A DNA stretch of 64,000 nt from Citrus sinensis (taxonomy: Eukaryota; Streptophyta; Magnoliopsida; Sapindales; Rutaceae), in assembly GCF_022201045.2 (NCBI RefSeq), contig NC_068563.1, forward strand, positions 2,976,001-3,040,000, written 5' to 3'. Of this stretch, positions 10,896-22,415 are shown piece after piece (within the stretch, counting starts at the first letter, position 1; every line of letters starts with the position of its first letter). A program made the translations under genes and the position numbers. Under the pieces are notes generated by a model that saw only the letters and a list, made by a program, of their open reading frames with translations, was not told where the DNA came from and did no database searches.

Positions 10896-12374
10896 TAACA
10901 TAATATTGATTTTGATGATAACAAATTTTAAATGTATTTTGACAAAAATATTGGAGCTATTTCTGAATAAACGAAAACCCTTTTAATCATTGCCTTATTT
11001 CTTCATAAAAGATGGATTTTCAAATTAGAAAGAAATTCTCTGCAAAAACTTGTTTAAAATTACAATTCTGGTCATAAACGGTGAACCGTTTATTTTAAAC
11101 GGTGAACCGATTAAAGGCAGAGCGTAACACATTTCCTAAACCTCTAACCGTTTAATGAAAAACAGAAAACACAAAAGATAGGGAGGTTGCTGGAAATTAA
11201 CAGTAAACCGTTTTATTTTAAACGGTTAACCGATTAACACCAGAGAGCAACATATTACCTAAGCTCTAACCGTTTATGCTTAACGGAAAACACCCAAGAT
11301 GGGAAGGCTACTGGAACCTAACGGTGAACCGTTTATTTTAAACGGTTAACCGATAACGTCCAGAATTGACGTTTGTCTTCCTTTGGTATTGATTAACGAA
11401 AACTGATAAGGCTGAATTGTTGTGCAGGTTACTGTGGCCAAACGGCAAACCGTTTATTATTAAACGGTCAACCGATAATACCCAGAGAAGCAACTTTATG
11501 CAATCCCCTAACCGCTAAATGAAACGAATTAACTGATGTTCATTTTGCAGGTTACTAGAGACAAACGGCTAACCGTTTATTTCCAACGGTTAACTGATAA
11601 TATCCAAAAACGTTACTTCATGCAAGTCCTTAACCGTTTAGTGTAAATGGATAACAAATGCTCATCTTGCAGGTCTCTGGAAGTTAACGGCGAAAGGGCA
11701 ACCCTAAACGGCAAACCGTTTATTTGAAATCTGGCCCAACGGTAACTTTAACCAGCCTAAACGGTTAACCGTTAATTGTTAACGGCGAACCGTTTTCTGT
11801 CCGACAGTTTGTAACGGCTAGATTTTCTGCTTCAAATATAAATAAGCTCATTCAAATTCAAAAAAAAAAAAAATCACAATACGACCATTTGAGCTAATAT
11901 TCGAGATTACAATCTTCATAGAGCTTAGAACACATTCTTGCTTCATCTATTCATATATTAAGCATCATTGTGTAATCTTATATATTGTGAGAGGCAAAAC
12001 AATTTGTAATCTTTTACTTTGAGTGATTGTAAGTGTTGGGATACACTTGGGTTAAGAGATTGGGGATAATCTCTTGCTGTAAAGGTCCATTGACACCTTG
12101 GAAGTCAAGTGTAAGCATTTGAAGCCTTGGAGGCTTGCTTAGTGGAATCCTCAAGCCCGAAAAGCTTGGAGGCGTGGACGTAGGCAAGGTTGGTCGAACC
12201 ACGTAAAAATCTCGTGTTTGAATCTCTCTTCCCTTATCTTTTTATATTGTGATCATCTTAATTGTTATTGCTTTGAATTTGAGTTATAATTGCATTAAGA
12301 TTTACTTTAATATTGAATAATTTTTTAGAATCCCAATTCACCCCCCCTCTTGGGTTGCTTACTTGTATTTCACA
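10895..12374 (+). mobile_element. Nested Sirevirus-type (Ty1/copia) solo LTR, approx. 1.48 kb
   Basis: The insertion begins near TGTTAACATAATATTGATTTT. It ends after a block containing 'gtggacgtaggcaaggttgg', 'ctcgtgttt' and 'cccaattcacccccc', which I recognise from Sirevirus LTRs. No internal region, primer site or second LTR is present, so it is a solo LTR inside the RT part of the Ty3 element, in the same orientation. The edges are approximate: a short 'cat' is shared by both flanks, but no clean 5-bp duplication could be fixed. Confidence 0.75.
11077..11805 (+). repeat. Tandem AACGGTTAACCGTTT palindrome array in the solo LTR
   Basis: About seven diverged units of roughly 110-125 bp each carry the palindromic pair 'aaacggttaaccg' and 'aaccgttta' plus a 'ctggaa' or 'caggttact' spacer. 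The cores AACGG/CCGTT and CNGTTA are of the type bound by plant MYB proteins. The array forms half of the LTR and probably is its regulatory region. Binding is inferred only. Confidence 0.7.
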
Positions 12375-14620
12375 TTTGGGGTCAGCTCGGGTAAATTTTT
12401 GGGATACCTGGTGAGCCATTGAGGGATTGAGGCCAACCTGGAAAAGATACGGGCAGTGATAGAAATGAGGTCCCCACGAACAGTTAATGAGGTGCAGAGC
12501 CTTACAGGGAAATTGGCAGCATTGAACCGATTCATTTCGCAAGCCACTGATAAGTGCCACCCTTTCTTCCAAACCATAAAGAAAGTGACGAAGATGGAAT
12601 GGACACCGGAATGCGATGAGGCATTTGGACAGCTGAAGGAATACCTAGCCCGCACCTCGTTACTATCAACTCCGAGAGAGGGTGACCAGCTGCTTTTATA
12701 CTTGGCAATCTCTAAGTGGGCTACCAGCTCGGTCTTAGTCAGGGAAGAAGAAGGGAAGCAACACCCGGTATACTACACAAGTAAGGCCCTGGTAGACGCA
12801 GAAACCAGATATCCACTAATGGAGAAGTGGGTGCTAGCTCTGATAACGGCAGCGCGCAAACTCCGACCATATTTCCAAGCCCACCAGATCGTTGTGATGA
12901 CTGACCAACCCCTTCGGCAAGTGCTTCAAAAATCATATGCGTCTGGTCGGTTAGTCAAATGGTCCGTGGAGCTGAGCGAATTTGACATGTCCTATAGGCC
13001 CCGAGGAGCAATCAAATCCTAATCCCTGGCCGATTTTATGGTTGACCGTGCTCTACCAGGGGAAGAGATTCCGGAGGCACAACTAATAGAGCAGGAGAAA
13101 CCAGAAGGGGTATGGCTGGTGATGGTCGATGGGGTCACGTAATGAACAAGGATCCAGAGCAGGAGTTGTAATACGAAGCCCAGAAGGGGTCGAGGTATCC
13201 TATGCAATAAAATTCGATTTCCAACTTACAAATAACCAAGCTGAATACGAGGCCTTCATTACTGGGCTCGGGCTTGCACACACACTACGAGCTGAAAGGG
13301 TAGAAATCTGAGCCGATTCCCAGCTAGTCTGTAATCAGCTCTGTGACCAATTCCAAGTAAGGGAAGAGAAGTTGAGGCTTTATTTGAAGAAGGCGAAGCA
13401 AATGGTTGGACTCTCCAAAGAGGTAGAGGTAAAGCAGATATCCCGGAATGAGAATTACCGAGCAGATATGTTGGCAAGAATGGCAGCAATTGTAGACCCA
13501 AAGTTACCTAAGTCAGTTCCACTAGAGGTGAGGACCTCGCCGAGTAAAAGGGAGGAAGTAGAGGTAATGAAAGTAAGCACTGAAAAATCCTGGATGGACC
13601 CGATTCTCGCATACATCCGCGATGACACTCTACCGGGGGACAAAAGACAAGCAAGAAAATTAAAATGCCGAGCAGCGAGGTATACGCTACTTGATGGGGT
13701 GCTCTACCACCGAGGATTCACTTTGCCCCTTTTGCGATGTTTGGATGATGAGGAAGCAGATTATGTACTAAGGGAGATTCATGAAGGAATATGTGGCAAT
13801 CACTCGGGAGCAAGAACTTTAGCCTTTAAGGCACTTCGGCAAGGATACTTCTGGCCAACCATGCACCAGGATGCAAAAAGGATGGTAAAAAACTGTAAAA
13901 CATGCCAAAGTTTCTCTGAGGTTCCTGTACAACCTCCGGAAAAGCTGACCACTATGACATCTCAGTGGCCTTTCGCTCAATGGGGAATCGACTTGATTGG
14001 TCCGTTACCTAAGGGCCGAGGAGCGGCGACACATGCAATTGTGGCAATAGACTACTTCACCAAGTGGGTAGAAGTGGGAGTCCTCAGCCAAATCACGGAG
14101 AGGAAGACAACAGATTTTATTTGGAAGAATATCATCTGCAGATACGGGATCCCCTATGCCATCATTACAGACAATGGGAGGCAATTTGACAACAGCAACT
14201 TCAGAGAATTTTGCCAAAATTTGGGGGTAGACCTGAAGTTCTGCACCCCCGCACACCCCCAGGCGAACGGACAAGTGGAAACAGCCAACAAAGTGATAAA
14301 GAAGCTCTTAAAAACTAGATTGGGAGAGAAGAAATGTGTTTGGGTTGACGAACTACCAGGAGTATTATGGGCCTACCGGACAACTCACAAAACCGCCACA
14401 GGGGAAACCCCGTTCGCTTTAACTTTTGGTCATGAGGCGGTAGTCCCAGCAGAAATTGGAGTGGGGATACATCGAACGGAATATTATGCTGAGGAGTAAA
14501 ACGACGAGCAAATCTACTTAAGCCTGGACCTGTTTGAGGAGAAAAGGGAAGGGGTCTCGCAGAAAGTGGTCCAGTATCAGCAAAGGGTCATGCGTTATTA
14601 CAACAAGAGCACTTAAAGAA
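12360..14620 (+). mobile_element. RT end, RNase H and integrase part of the Tat-type element (fossil)
   Basis: After the nested insertion come the RT thumb and an RNase H-like segment (about 12456-13320), with a second RNase H-like block near 13130-13310. The integrase spans about 13372-14499. It has a zinc-binding region (HxxxxGNHSGARTL...CxxC), the core GIDLIGPLPKG, and the ITDNGRQF and HPQANGQVE blocks carrying the Asp and Glu of the DDE set. The region is broken in places. Confidence 0.88.
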
Positions 14621-14780
14621 GTATTTCCAGTAAGCAAAGCGCTCCACTAAATCTTCAATTTGATAAGTTATATTTGTCAAATGCATGGTGGCTTGGTGCA
14701 CGTGCATATATTTTGTAACGCATTCAAATTTCAATAAAGATGAATTCAGCATGAAATCCCCCGGCTAATAAGCCCATTGG

Positions 14781-15328
14781 AAAAATCTACTAAGGCAAGT
14801 AAGTGCCTGTTTCTGCTCGGTCACAGAAAGACCAGCAGCTAATTATACGAAAATTCTACTAAGGCAAGTAAATGCCTGCTTCTGCTCGATCACAGAAAGA
14901 CCAGCAACTAATTATACGAAAATTCTACTAAGGCAAGTAAGTGCCTGTTTCTGCTCGGTCACAGAAAGACCAGCAGCTAATTCTACGAAAATTCTACTAA
15001 GGCAAGTAAGTGTCTGCTTCTGCTCGGTCACAGAAAGACCAGCAGCTAATTCTACGAAAATTCTACTAAGGTAAGAAAATGTCAGCTTCTACTCGGTTAA
15101 CGAAAGACCAGTAGGCAAGTTTACAAAATTTCCCCAAGGCAAGTAAGTGTCTGTTCCTGTTCGGTCATCGAAAGACCATCAGATGATTCCATGAAATTCG
15201 ACTAAGGTAAATAAGTGCCTGCTCCTGCTCGGTCACCGAAGACCAGCGGGCAAACTTGCAAAAATTTTACTAAGGCAAACGGATGCCTATTCCTGCTCAG
15301 TGCACTGAAGAACCAGCAGGCAAGATCA
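14781..15328 (+). repeat. 69-bp tandem repeat array, eight copies, in the Tat element
   Basis: The unit begins 'aaaattctactaaggcaag' and ends 'agctaattctacg'. Copies 1-4 (14781-15056) are exactly 69 bp each and nearly identical. Copies 5-8 are more diverged and 66-70 bp long. The array lies between integrase and the antisense genes. 3' tandem arrays are a known trait of Tat/Ogre elements and can seed satellites. Confidence 0.9.
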
Positions 15329-15468
15329 GATAAATTGTCAAGTTAATTTGCAGAAGCAACCCATGAGCAAAAATCAGACAAGAAAGCCAATAGAGAGCAT
15401 TTAAAAATTTATAAACGTTCAAATGTTTACAAAGCAAATGAAAATCTAGAGTCTTTACAAAAATAGAC

Positions 15469-17663
15469 CTAAGGATTAGGAGGGTCAACGGCCTCAGCAG
15501 GGGAAGGATCAGCTATCTCTGGAGGTGGAAGATCAGCAATACCGGGAGGAGGAGTCACGAACCCTTGTCCCACTTCAAAAACACGCTCCCTAGCTTCTCC
15601 CTCCTGCACCCCATCCAAAGGAACCTCTACCTGCTCCTGCTCACCCTGCTCCTTATCTCCCTGGCCGACCGCAGCCATATATCTCCCCACCCTAGCCTCC
15701 AGCTTGCTCATGTTGAGCTCGAGGTATTCTTCCTTTAGCACAAATATGATGCACTTATAGCTGAAAGCAACCCCGAAGTCATACTCGGCATCCAGCCGAT
15801 CATCCACATCAGCGGATTTGCCTTTCTCCTCAGCCAGCTGGTCACTCAGGGATTTGATCTCTCCCTCAAGGGCGGTCCTCAAAGTATCTCTTTCACTTTG
15901 AGTAGCCTGAGGATCGAACTTCAGATCACCCAACTCACCCTCAAGCTTGGAGGAAGTGGACTCAGCAACCGCAACTTTCTCCTCAAGCTCCGTAAGCTGC
16001 TTGTTCAACTCGGCCAGCTTCTCCTTGGAGCGATCAGCAGATTCAGCTTTCTTCTTCAAATCCTGGTTGTCAGCTTGAAGCTTCCTCTCATGGCGGGCGG
16101 ACTCGGTCTTGTAACACGAAACCATGGTGGCCAGCCTAAAGGAGACCCTTTGAACAGAAGCTGCTAACTCGGAGAGGTTCATACTCTCGATGTCCTTCAC
16201 CATCTTGGGCCCCACCGATTTTCTGTAATCCTTCTGATACGGGCTCAGGTAGTCACCTTGATCCCGAGATGGAAGAGGAGAAGATCGGTCTCAAGACTGC
16301 CAGCTGACCTCAGGACTCTTGTCGGAAGTTTTCTCCCCACCACTCTTACGTGGAAGGGGAGGGGGCAGAGCAGGAACATGAGCCTTGAAAGGACCGGCAC
16401 TAGCTTTCTTTGGAGGAAGAGGAGGGTTGCTGGAGCTGCTTGGAGCCCGACCACACTTTCTGCTCATCGCGCTGAGGATCTTGTTATCCATTCCAACAAC
16501 AATATCTACCAAGCCCGAACCGACCAAGTTTGTTGGCGACAGAAGGTCTTGGCAAGTAGACACGTTCACCAGAGCAGTTTTCACCTAAAGTAAAGGTCGG
16601 TCTTCAAGATCTTTAATAAAACCCCACGATTCTAAAAAAACAAACAAGGTTAAAGAACCCAATAAGTGGCAATTGGAGAAAAAACATAGGCGAAAAATGA
16701 ACGACCTAGGGTGACAAAATGCGTTGGAAGGTAAATATCACCACCCAACGAACGGGCCGCTGGACACCAATTTCCTCCAGCAAAGAAGAATTTGTTCTTC
16801 CAATTTTTGCACCAGGAGGGGAAGCCGGTGATTGGCTTCCTCTTCGCAGAGCTTGACATAAAATAATACCAGCCTGCTTCCTTTGGGCTACTCCTCAGCT
16901 GGTATAAATGCTTCACTTCAACAAGGGAGGGCTCCTTTGATCCACACCTCTCCCATAATACAAACATCGCCGAGAGAACCCTCCACCCATTTGGGTGTAG
17001 CTGACCTGGGGCCAGGTGCATACCGCCCAGTATCCTGGCAAAATAACTTTGAAGGGGCAGCCGAGCTCCTAATTTGAAACTTTTCAGGTGCATCGTCACA
17101 TACCCTTTCGGAGGCCGATTAGGGACATCACCTTTTCCAGGAACTACCAGGGGAACCTCATTGGGAATGTTGTAGAGGTTCCTAAGCTTAAATAGATCAG
17201 TGGAGGTGGTGGCACAAGCTGTGAAATCAATATGGTAAGAATCTGCCTCCACCCTATGGCCAAGATTCCTCTTCTTAGCAGGTCTGCTCGGTCCAGAGCT
17301 GCTCCCCTCACCATCACTAACTCCTTCATGGACCCCAACCCCACCAAAGCTGTGGTTCTCACCAGAGCCCGACGTAAGTCCACCTCTATTCCCTACAAGC
17401 TCTAGTTCGGGGGAGGGAGAAACAGCCAAGGGGCGTGGGTACTCAAGAGTATCCCTACCATGGGAGGGCCCTACACTACTAGAAGGACGCAAAAAATCAG
17501 TGGGTATCGACAAGTTAAGGTTTGAATCCCCCGTTTCTTCGTCACTCTCATCGGCAATCAATTTCCTTCTCCGATTTGACATATCGAAACCCCAAAAGGA
17601 AACCAAAATAAATCCAAGTATACAAATACAAAAAGGGGCAACACAGAACCCAAGCAACAACAA
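15469..17663 (-). mobile_element. Antisense coding region of the Tat-type element (fossil)
   Basis: Two open stretches run against the element. The one at 16650-17663 holds a region of the 'putative gypsy-type transposon' family (PF04195-like), with LYNIPNEVPLVVPG and, further on, GQLHPNGWRVLSAMFVLWE. The one at 15469-16215 is a Glu/Lys-rich coiled coil with heptad-like leucines and a Pro-rich end. Antisense genes between integrase and the 3' LTR are reported for some Tat-lineage elements, where splicing is known. Their role is unclear. Confidence 0.75.
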
Positions 17664-18190
17664 CCAAAGAAGAAGTTAAAGGCTGTACCTGAAATAGACT
17701 GGCACTGATAACGTCGCTGTGATGGAGGAAAGACCCTGCAAACGAAAGTCCCAGACGCGGAGAGTATGAACGAAATTCGTAGGAGTTGTCTCACAACAGA
17801 GAAAGCGAATAGAACGAAACGACGATGATTTAAGTCTAGGGATTTGAAACGAAAAGAGAAATAAAAGCATTTAAGTGATGGGGATGCCAGCTCACTCACT
17901 GAATATCGAGGACAGATAGCCCGTCGTTTCAAATTTCAAATACGAAGAGTCTGGAGATGCCACGTCACTAACCGTTACAAGAGGCCAGGGTAGGCGTAAG
18001 CCCAGATAGGCAATGGACATGCTCATTTAGGCCCACGCTCAAGTCGGAATTTCCCAGAAGGAAAATAGTACCTCAGGTCCGTCCCGGTAAACAGAAGACC
18101 AGATGAACAGCTCCCCAGGTCAGCAAGATTTGACTCTCAGTTTCTACTCTTAACTCATTTCACTCGCAAGACCAGAAACTGGGGGACTGG

Positions 18191-18886
18191 TGTTAAGTAA
18201 ATAAAAGCACCAGGTCAGCCGTGCTATTAATTCCGCCCCAGCATAGATCACCTCAGCCAAACGGTATGAGCAGGGCATGGGGATAAACATAAGCCAACCA
18301 GAAACAAGTACCGGCCAGGGTAATATACCGACCAAAGTCATATACCGAGCCGATACCAACCCCCCAAAAAGCAGGAACACGATCCCACAGAATCACGGTA
18401 GTTGCGCTTTTCTCAGAACCGTTGCGGAAAACGCGAGATCTCACGTTTGCCCACAATGAAACAGTTAAAATCCCATGAAAGGCTGCCACTACCCGCAACA
18501 AGGGGGATGAAAGGTAAATGAAAACGTGGGACAGCAGCTATAAAAGAATGAGAAATCGATGAAGAAGGGGATAGAAAAATTGAGAGAGGGAAAACGCTGC
18601 CAAATTGCAATCAAGCCTTTTTCTTAAAAAAACTTCGAATAGATTAGAAACGATTCTTGAATCCAAATTGCATTGTTTTCCCGTAAACACCTTGTGCTAA
18701 CTTAGGCATCGGAGGGTTTACGCCGGCAAAACCACCAGCGTCTTTGATCCGTTTTTGGTGAACGCAGGTCTAGTAGGAGAAAGGAGGGCGATTCCAACCC
18801 CAGTGGTTCGAGCAACAGTTGATAACACAAACGTTGGTGAAAGAATCTGGTCGGTCAAAAGGCGAGCAGATTTAAGCATCAACATT
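18191..18886 (+). repeat. 3' LTR of the Tat-type element
   Basis: It is preceded by a purine-rich tract (aaactgggggactgg). It aligns with the 5' LTR over its full 696 bp with about 40 differences counted by eye, mostly transitions. The adjacent 'atgcc' matches the base pairs before the 5' LTR. Confidence 0.92.
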
Positions 18887-18891
18887 ATGCC

Positions 18892-19988
18892 TAAGCTTTT
18901 CTTCAAATTTATATACTATGAGCAACACTTTTTTACCTTCCTTGTTCTTTAATTTATAGTTCAACACTATTATTATTTTTTCTTTTCCTTTTTTACAGAA
19001 GAAAGGCTTGAGAGAAGAATAAGTAGGAAAGAGAGAAGTAAGGAAAAATACTAAAAGACAAAAATAAGAGAGAAAATATAATAGAAGGAATATATAATTT
19101 TGGTGGGGCTAAAATTTAGTAATTTTTCTTAAAAAAGAAATCCACATGTACAATAAATTTAACCATTGAATTGATTAGGATTTAAAGGTTGAGATTTTGT
19201 GTCAAAATTTATAGGAAAAAAAGGACTCTCAAATCCTATCCCATAATGTTGTAGATGGGAATTACTTTTAGGAGGCTCAAAAGTGACTTTAAAAAGATAA
19301 AAACTAATTTTGATATTTGTATTTTTTTTAAATCACTTTAGTAAAAGTATCTCATCCTACAATGGATTTAAAAAGTATGGAATGAGTAACTTTCAAAATC
19401 TGATTTTGAGAATTAGTTTTGTATCTTATATGATTTCATGTATATCCTCATAAATATTATAAAAATCCAAAATTATCCTTATTAAACCAAAATTATCCTT
19501 ATTAACTTTAAAGAGATTTTCTGTATTACCAATTATATTAAGATAACAAAATAAAAATAAAATTAATAGTATAAAATATTTATTTTAGTTATCAATTATT
19601 TTAGATACACAACATAAAGTTATTTTATATGCTTATTTATAAATGTATAAATAAGTTTTATTTAATATTATATCTAATTCAGTCATTTTTATTTTTACAA
19701 CAATTTAACAATATACAAGATTCACCAAACAAATATGATTGCTTTTAATACTCACAATACTTTTAAAATTAAAATTTATCAAATATTTAACTAATTAACT
19801 TCACAACTGATTATTTTTACAACACAGATAATATCAATTATTTTCAAAGTTACAACATTACCAAACTGACCCTAAGAAAAATAGCCCAAAATAACTTTTA
19901 GAAATTAGATTTTTTTGATAATATAATTTTATAATATACAATACCAAAAATAACCTTATTTGTTATACATATTTTTTAAAATACCCAT
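18892..19988. other. AT-rich intergenic sequence
   Basis: Very AT-rich, with no gene, RNA or clear repeat ends recognised. A short direct repeat ('ccaaaattatccttatta') occurs twice near 19470-19505. Confidence 0.6.
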
Positions 19989-20439
19989 TAGGGTTGTTAA
20001 AAATACCCACCCGGCTTGAATCCAGGCAAGACCGGGGCAATGTGGGTGAGGTACTACTCGGCCTGGGATGAGGCTGGCCAATCCTGGCCATCAGTTGATA
20101 AGCCCAAGGTCCAGGTTGGAACCCGAATTTTATAAAAAAAATTATTAAATATTATATTATTTTAAATAATATATTTATTTGACTCATCTATTACATATAT
20201 TTAAAACCTTAAATATTTAAAGTTCATATTTTTATGTCCAATTTCATTAAAAAAATTTAAAAATTATAAAAATATAAAATAAATTAAAAACATATACATA
20301 TAATATTATAAAATAAAAAATCTGGATTAAAAAACATAGCCCAATGTTTTTAAGCCCGGTTCGGTTGTCTAACAAACATATCCAGACCGAGTTCGGGCAT
20401 TGCCATCCCCAAGCCCGAACTTGGGTTTTGCTATCGGTA
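19989..20439. mobile_element. Degenerate non-autonomous hAT element with 8-bp target duplication
   Basis: An exact 8-bp repeat (atacccat) flanks the segment at 19981-19988 and 20440-20447. The ends (left TAGGGTTGTTAAAAATACCC, right end reverse complement TACCGATAGCAAAACCC) are diverged inverted repeats of the TAGGG-type hAT class. The subterminal 'gcccggttcgg' and 'agcccgaac' blocks resemble those of the element at 5638-6530. It encodes nothing. Confidence 0.65.
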
Positions 20440-20447
20440 ATACCCAT

Positions 20448-22034
20448 ACAACATAATTAAATAACAAATGTTAATTATTTATAATTTAAAATTTAAAAAA
20501 AAATTCTGGCACCATCAAGGGAAGATTATTATCCACCCAGGTAACTGCTCCGGTAGAAGCCATCCACGAAAAAGAAAATGTGAACTAGAAGATACCCGAC
20601 GAACACCAGTTAATTTAGTTATTTCAATCGCTTCAAAGGTACTAACGAAATTGGCTATAGAGGTCATATGGCAGTGCACGAGCCACCTAAATATCGAAAG
20701 CTCCCATTTCACCTGCACGTAACGGTGGTAATTTGAGTGCACCACCATCATTTTTATGCATTGCGGTAATTGTGGATTTTGATGCAGAAATCTGGTCGTC
20801 TATGAGGTTGACCAGGTTGTCTCGTTAACGCTCACACTGACTCTTATTGGAACACAACGCTTCACGTACTTACCCGATTAAACAAATCCAACAACTTGGA
20901 TTTGCCTCCTCCCTCCTTCTTTGCCTGCACTCACAGAAATAAATCAAGGGGGCCGGTGGTTTTTCCGACAAAAACCTTCTGATGCTTAAGTCAGTATGCG
21001 GAGTTTCGGGAAAAACGTTAGATCTTAGATTACGCAAGATAATAATTGCTAAATTGAAAAGGAGTATTTTTTTATGGTTTTAATGGAAATGAATTCTGAA
21101 TTGAAAATGACAGAGTTTCCCCCCTCCCCTTCTTTTTTTCCCTTTTTTTCTACCTTTTTTAGGGTTTCATAGGCAGTCGTTCCCTACATCTAGACCCTTC
21201 CCCCACGTCCTCCACACTCGGGTGATCGTGGGTCATTATGGACTGCGAAAACCGTGCGTAAGTTGTTGTGCTTCCCCAAACGGTTTGGACGTGGCGAAAT
21301 TGCCGTGTTGATGTGGGATCACGCCCACCTTTCAAGTAATTGGTATCTGGTCAGGCGAAACTGCACCCAAAGAGTGCTCTGGGATTAAGATATCTGCTCA
21401 TAGCTTGTTAAGCCGAAGAGATTCTTCCTCGACCAAGTAATGAGGACATGCACAGCTGGTGCTCTTTTAATTACCCAAACAGTGGAGTTTGATTCTAGTG
21501 GCAATGTACCCTACTAAGTCGCCATTTGACGACAACATTACAGAGGCTTCCATAATTTGGTTGGTTTTGTGCCACTATCGTAGCTCCTTAATTGGCCAGT
21601 GTGACTGCCATGCTTGCATAGATCAGAGAAATTCAAATCCGTTGGTAGCTGTAGTGCTTGAATAAGACCAATTATTCACCTGCGCCGGCGATGTTGTGAA
21701 CATCAACAACATTTTCCCATTTCAATTATTTAATTTTATTTTTGTTAATGAACATTTTTATATTAATAATTTTCTGTTATTATAATAGTACAACAGGAAA
21801 CAAAATTTTCTTGTCATGTTTTAAATGTGAAAGATATAGATAATAATTATAACTATTATTAATTTATTCATTATGGTAATTTCAATTTACATATTTCTGT
21901 TTACAAATACGTTACCAAGCATACATGCTAAAGTATTTAGTAACTGGGGAGGTTATAACCTAACATTACCAAATATGTGGCCAAATTATTTAAAAAATTG
22001 AACTTTTTAAAATCTACCACAAAATAAATTATTT
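20448..22034. other. Intergenic stretch without recognised gene
   Basis: The part from 20500 to 21700 is less AT-rich than its surroundings and could be an old, unrecognised element. Only short open frames occur and none resembles a known protein. The part from 21700 to 22034 is AT-rich. Confidence 0.5.
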
Positions 22035-22052
22035 AAGAAACGAACGCAATCC

Positions 22053-22303
22053 AGAAAAGGAAGCATAACGGAAATCTTCTGGAAGATAGCCACAATTCAA
22101 GATAGCTTAAAGAGGCTAGGTAGGGTGCAAATCCAGCATGTTCCAAGATCTTTCAATCGTATTGCTCATGGGCTAGCAAAGAAAGCTTTAGAGTATGTAA
22201 GTTCTGCTGTTTGGCTGGGAAATTACCCAGATGAGATTTTGTTGTTACTCACTATTGATTCTTAATGAAAGCTTTACTTTCTCTTTCAAAAAAAAAAAAA
22301 AAA
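22053..22303 (+). mobile_element. 5'-truncated LINE (L1-type) with poly(A) and 18-bp target duplication
   Basis: The right part translates to the C-terminal RNase H-like tail of plant L1 elements (QHVPRSFNRIAHGLAKKAL, then VWLGNYPDE and a stop TAA near 22265). A run of A residues follows. An 18-bp perfect direct repeat (aagaaacgaacgcaatcc) lies at 22035-22052 and 22304-22321. Only about 230 bp of element plus tail were inserted, just upstream of the promoter of SBT copy 2. A perfect target duplication implies a fairly recent insertion. Confidence 0.9.
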
Positions 22304-22345
22304 AAGAAACGAACGCAATCCCAAACACACCGTTAATAATATGTC

Positions 22346-22353
22346 TATATATA
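22346..22353 (+). promoter_or_regulatory. TATA box of the SBT pseudogene
   Basis: TATATATA lies 70 bp before the ATG at 22416, at the position equivalent to the boxes of copies 1 and 3. Confidence 0.5.
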
Positions 22354-22415
22354 GAAGATGCTTTTAAACTTCAAATGTCATAACTCCTTAAGTTGGTGAT
22401 TAGAAATTTAGAATC

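Larger units (their letters stand above)
6877..18886 (+). mobile_element. Broken Ty3/gypsy LTR retrotransposon, Tat-type, with nested insertion
   Basis: A 12-kb fossil with two 696-bp LTRs (6877-7572 and 18191-18886) and 5-bp target duplications (atgcc at 6872-6876 and 18887-18891). The parts run in order: primer site, gag region (about 7650-9430), protease and reverse transcriptase (about 9440-10900), a nested LTR insertion, RT end and RNase H (about 12360-13320), integrase (about 13370-14620), a 69-bp tandem array, an antisense coding region (15469-17663), polypurine tract and 3' LTR. Integrase before a long 3' extension, with antisense genes, is typical of the Tat lineage. It is broken in several places, roughly half a dozen or more plus the insertion. 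The LTRs differ at about 40 of 696 sites by hand count (about 6%), suggesting insertion a few million years ago at most. Confidence 0.93.

Noticed and set aside
14781-15328. CRISPR-like array
   Set aside because: There are no unique spacers between repeats; it is a plain 69-bp tandem array in a plant retroelement.
20468-20751. Small genes on either strand at about 20.5-20.75 kb
   Set aside because: Short frames without family resemblance, codon bias or splice context that I could support.
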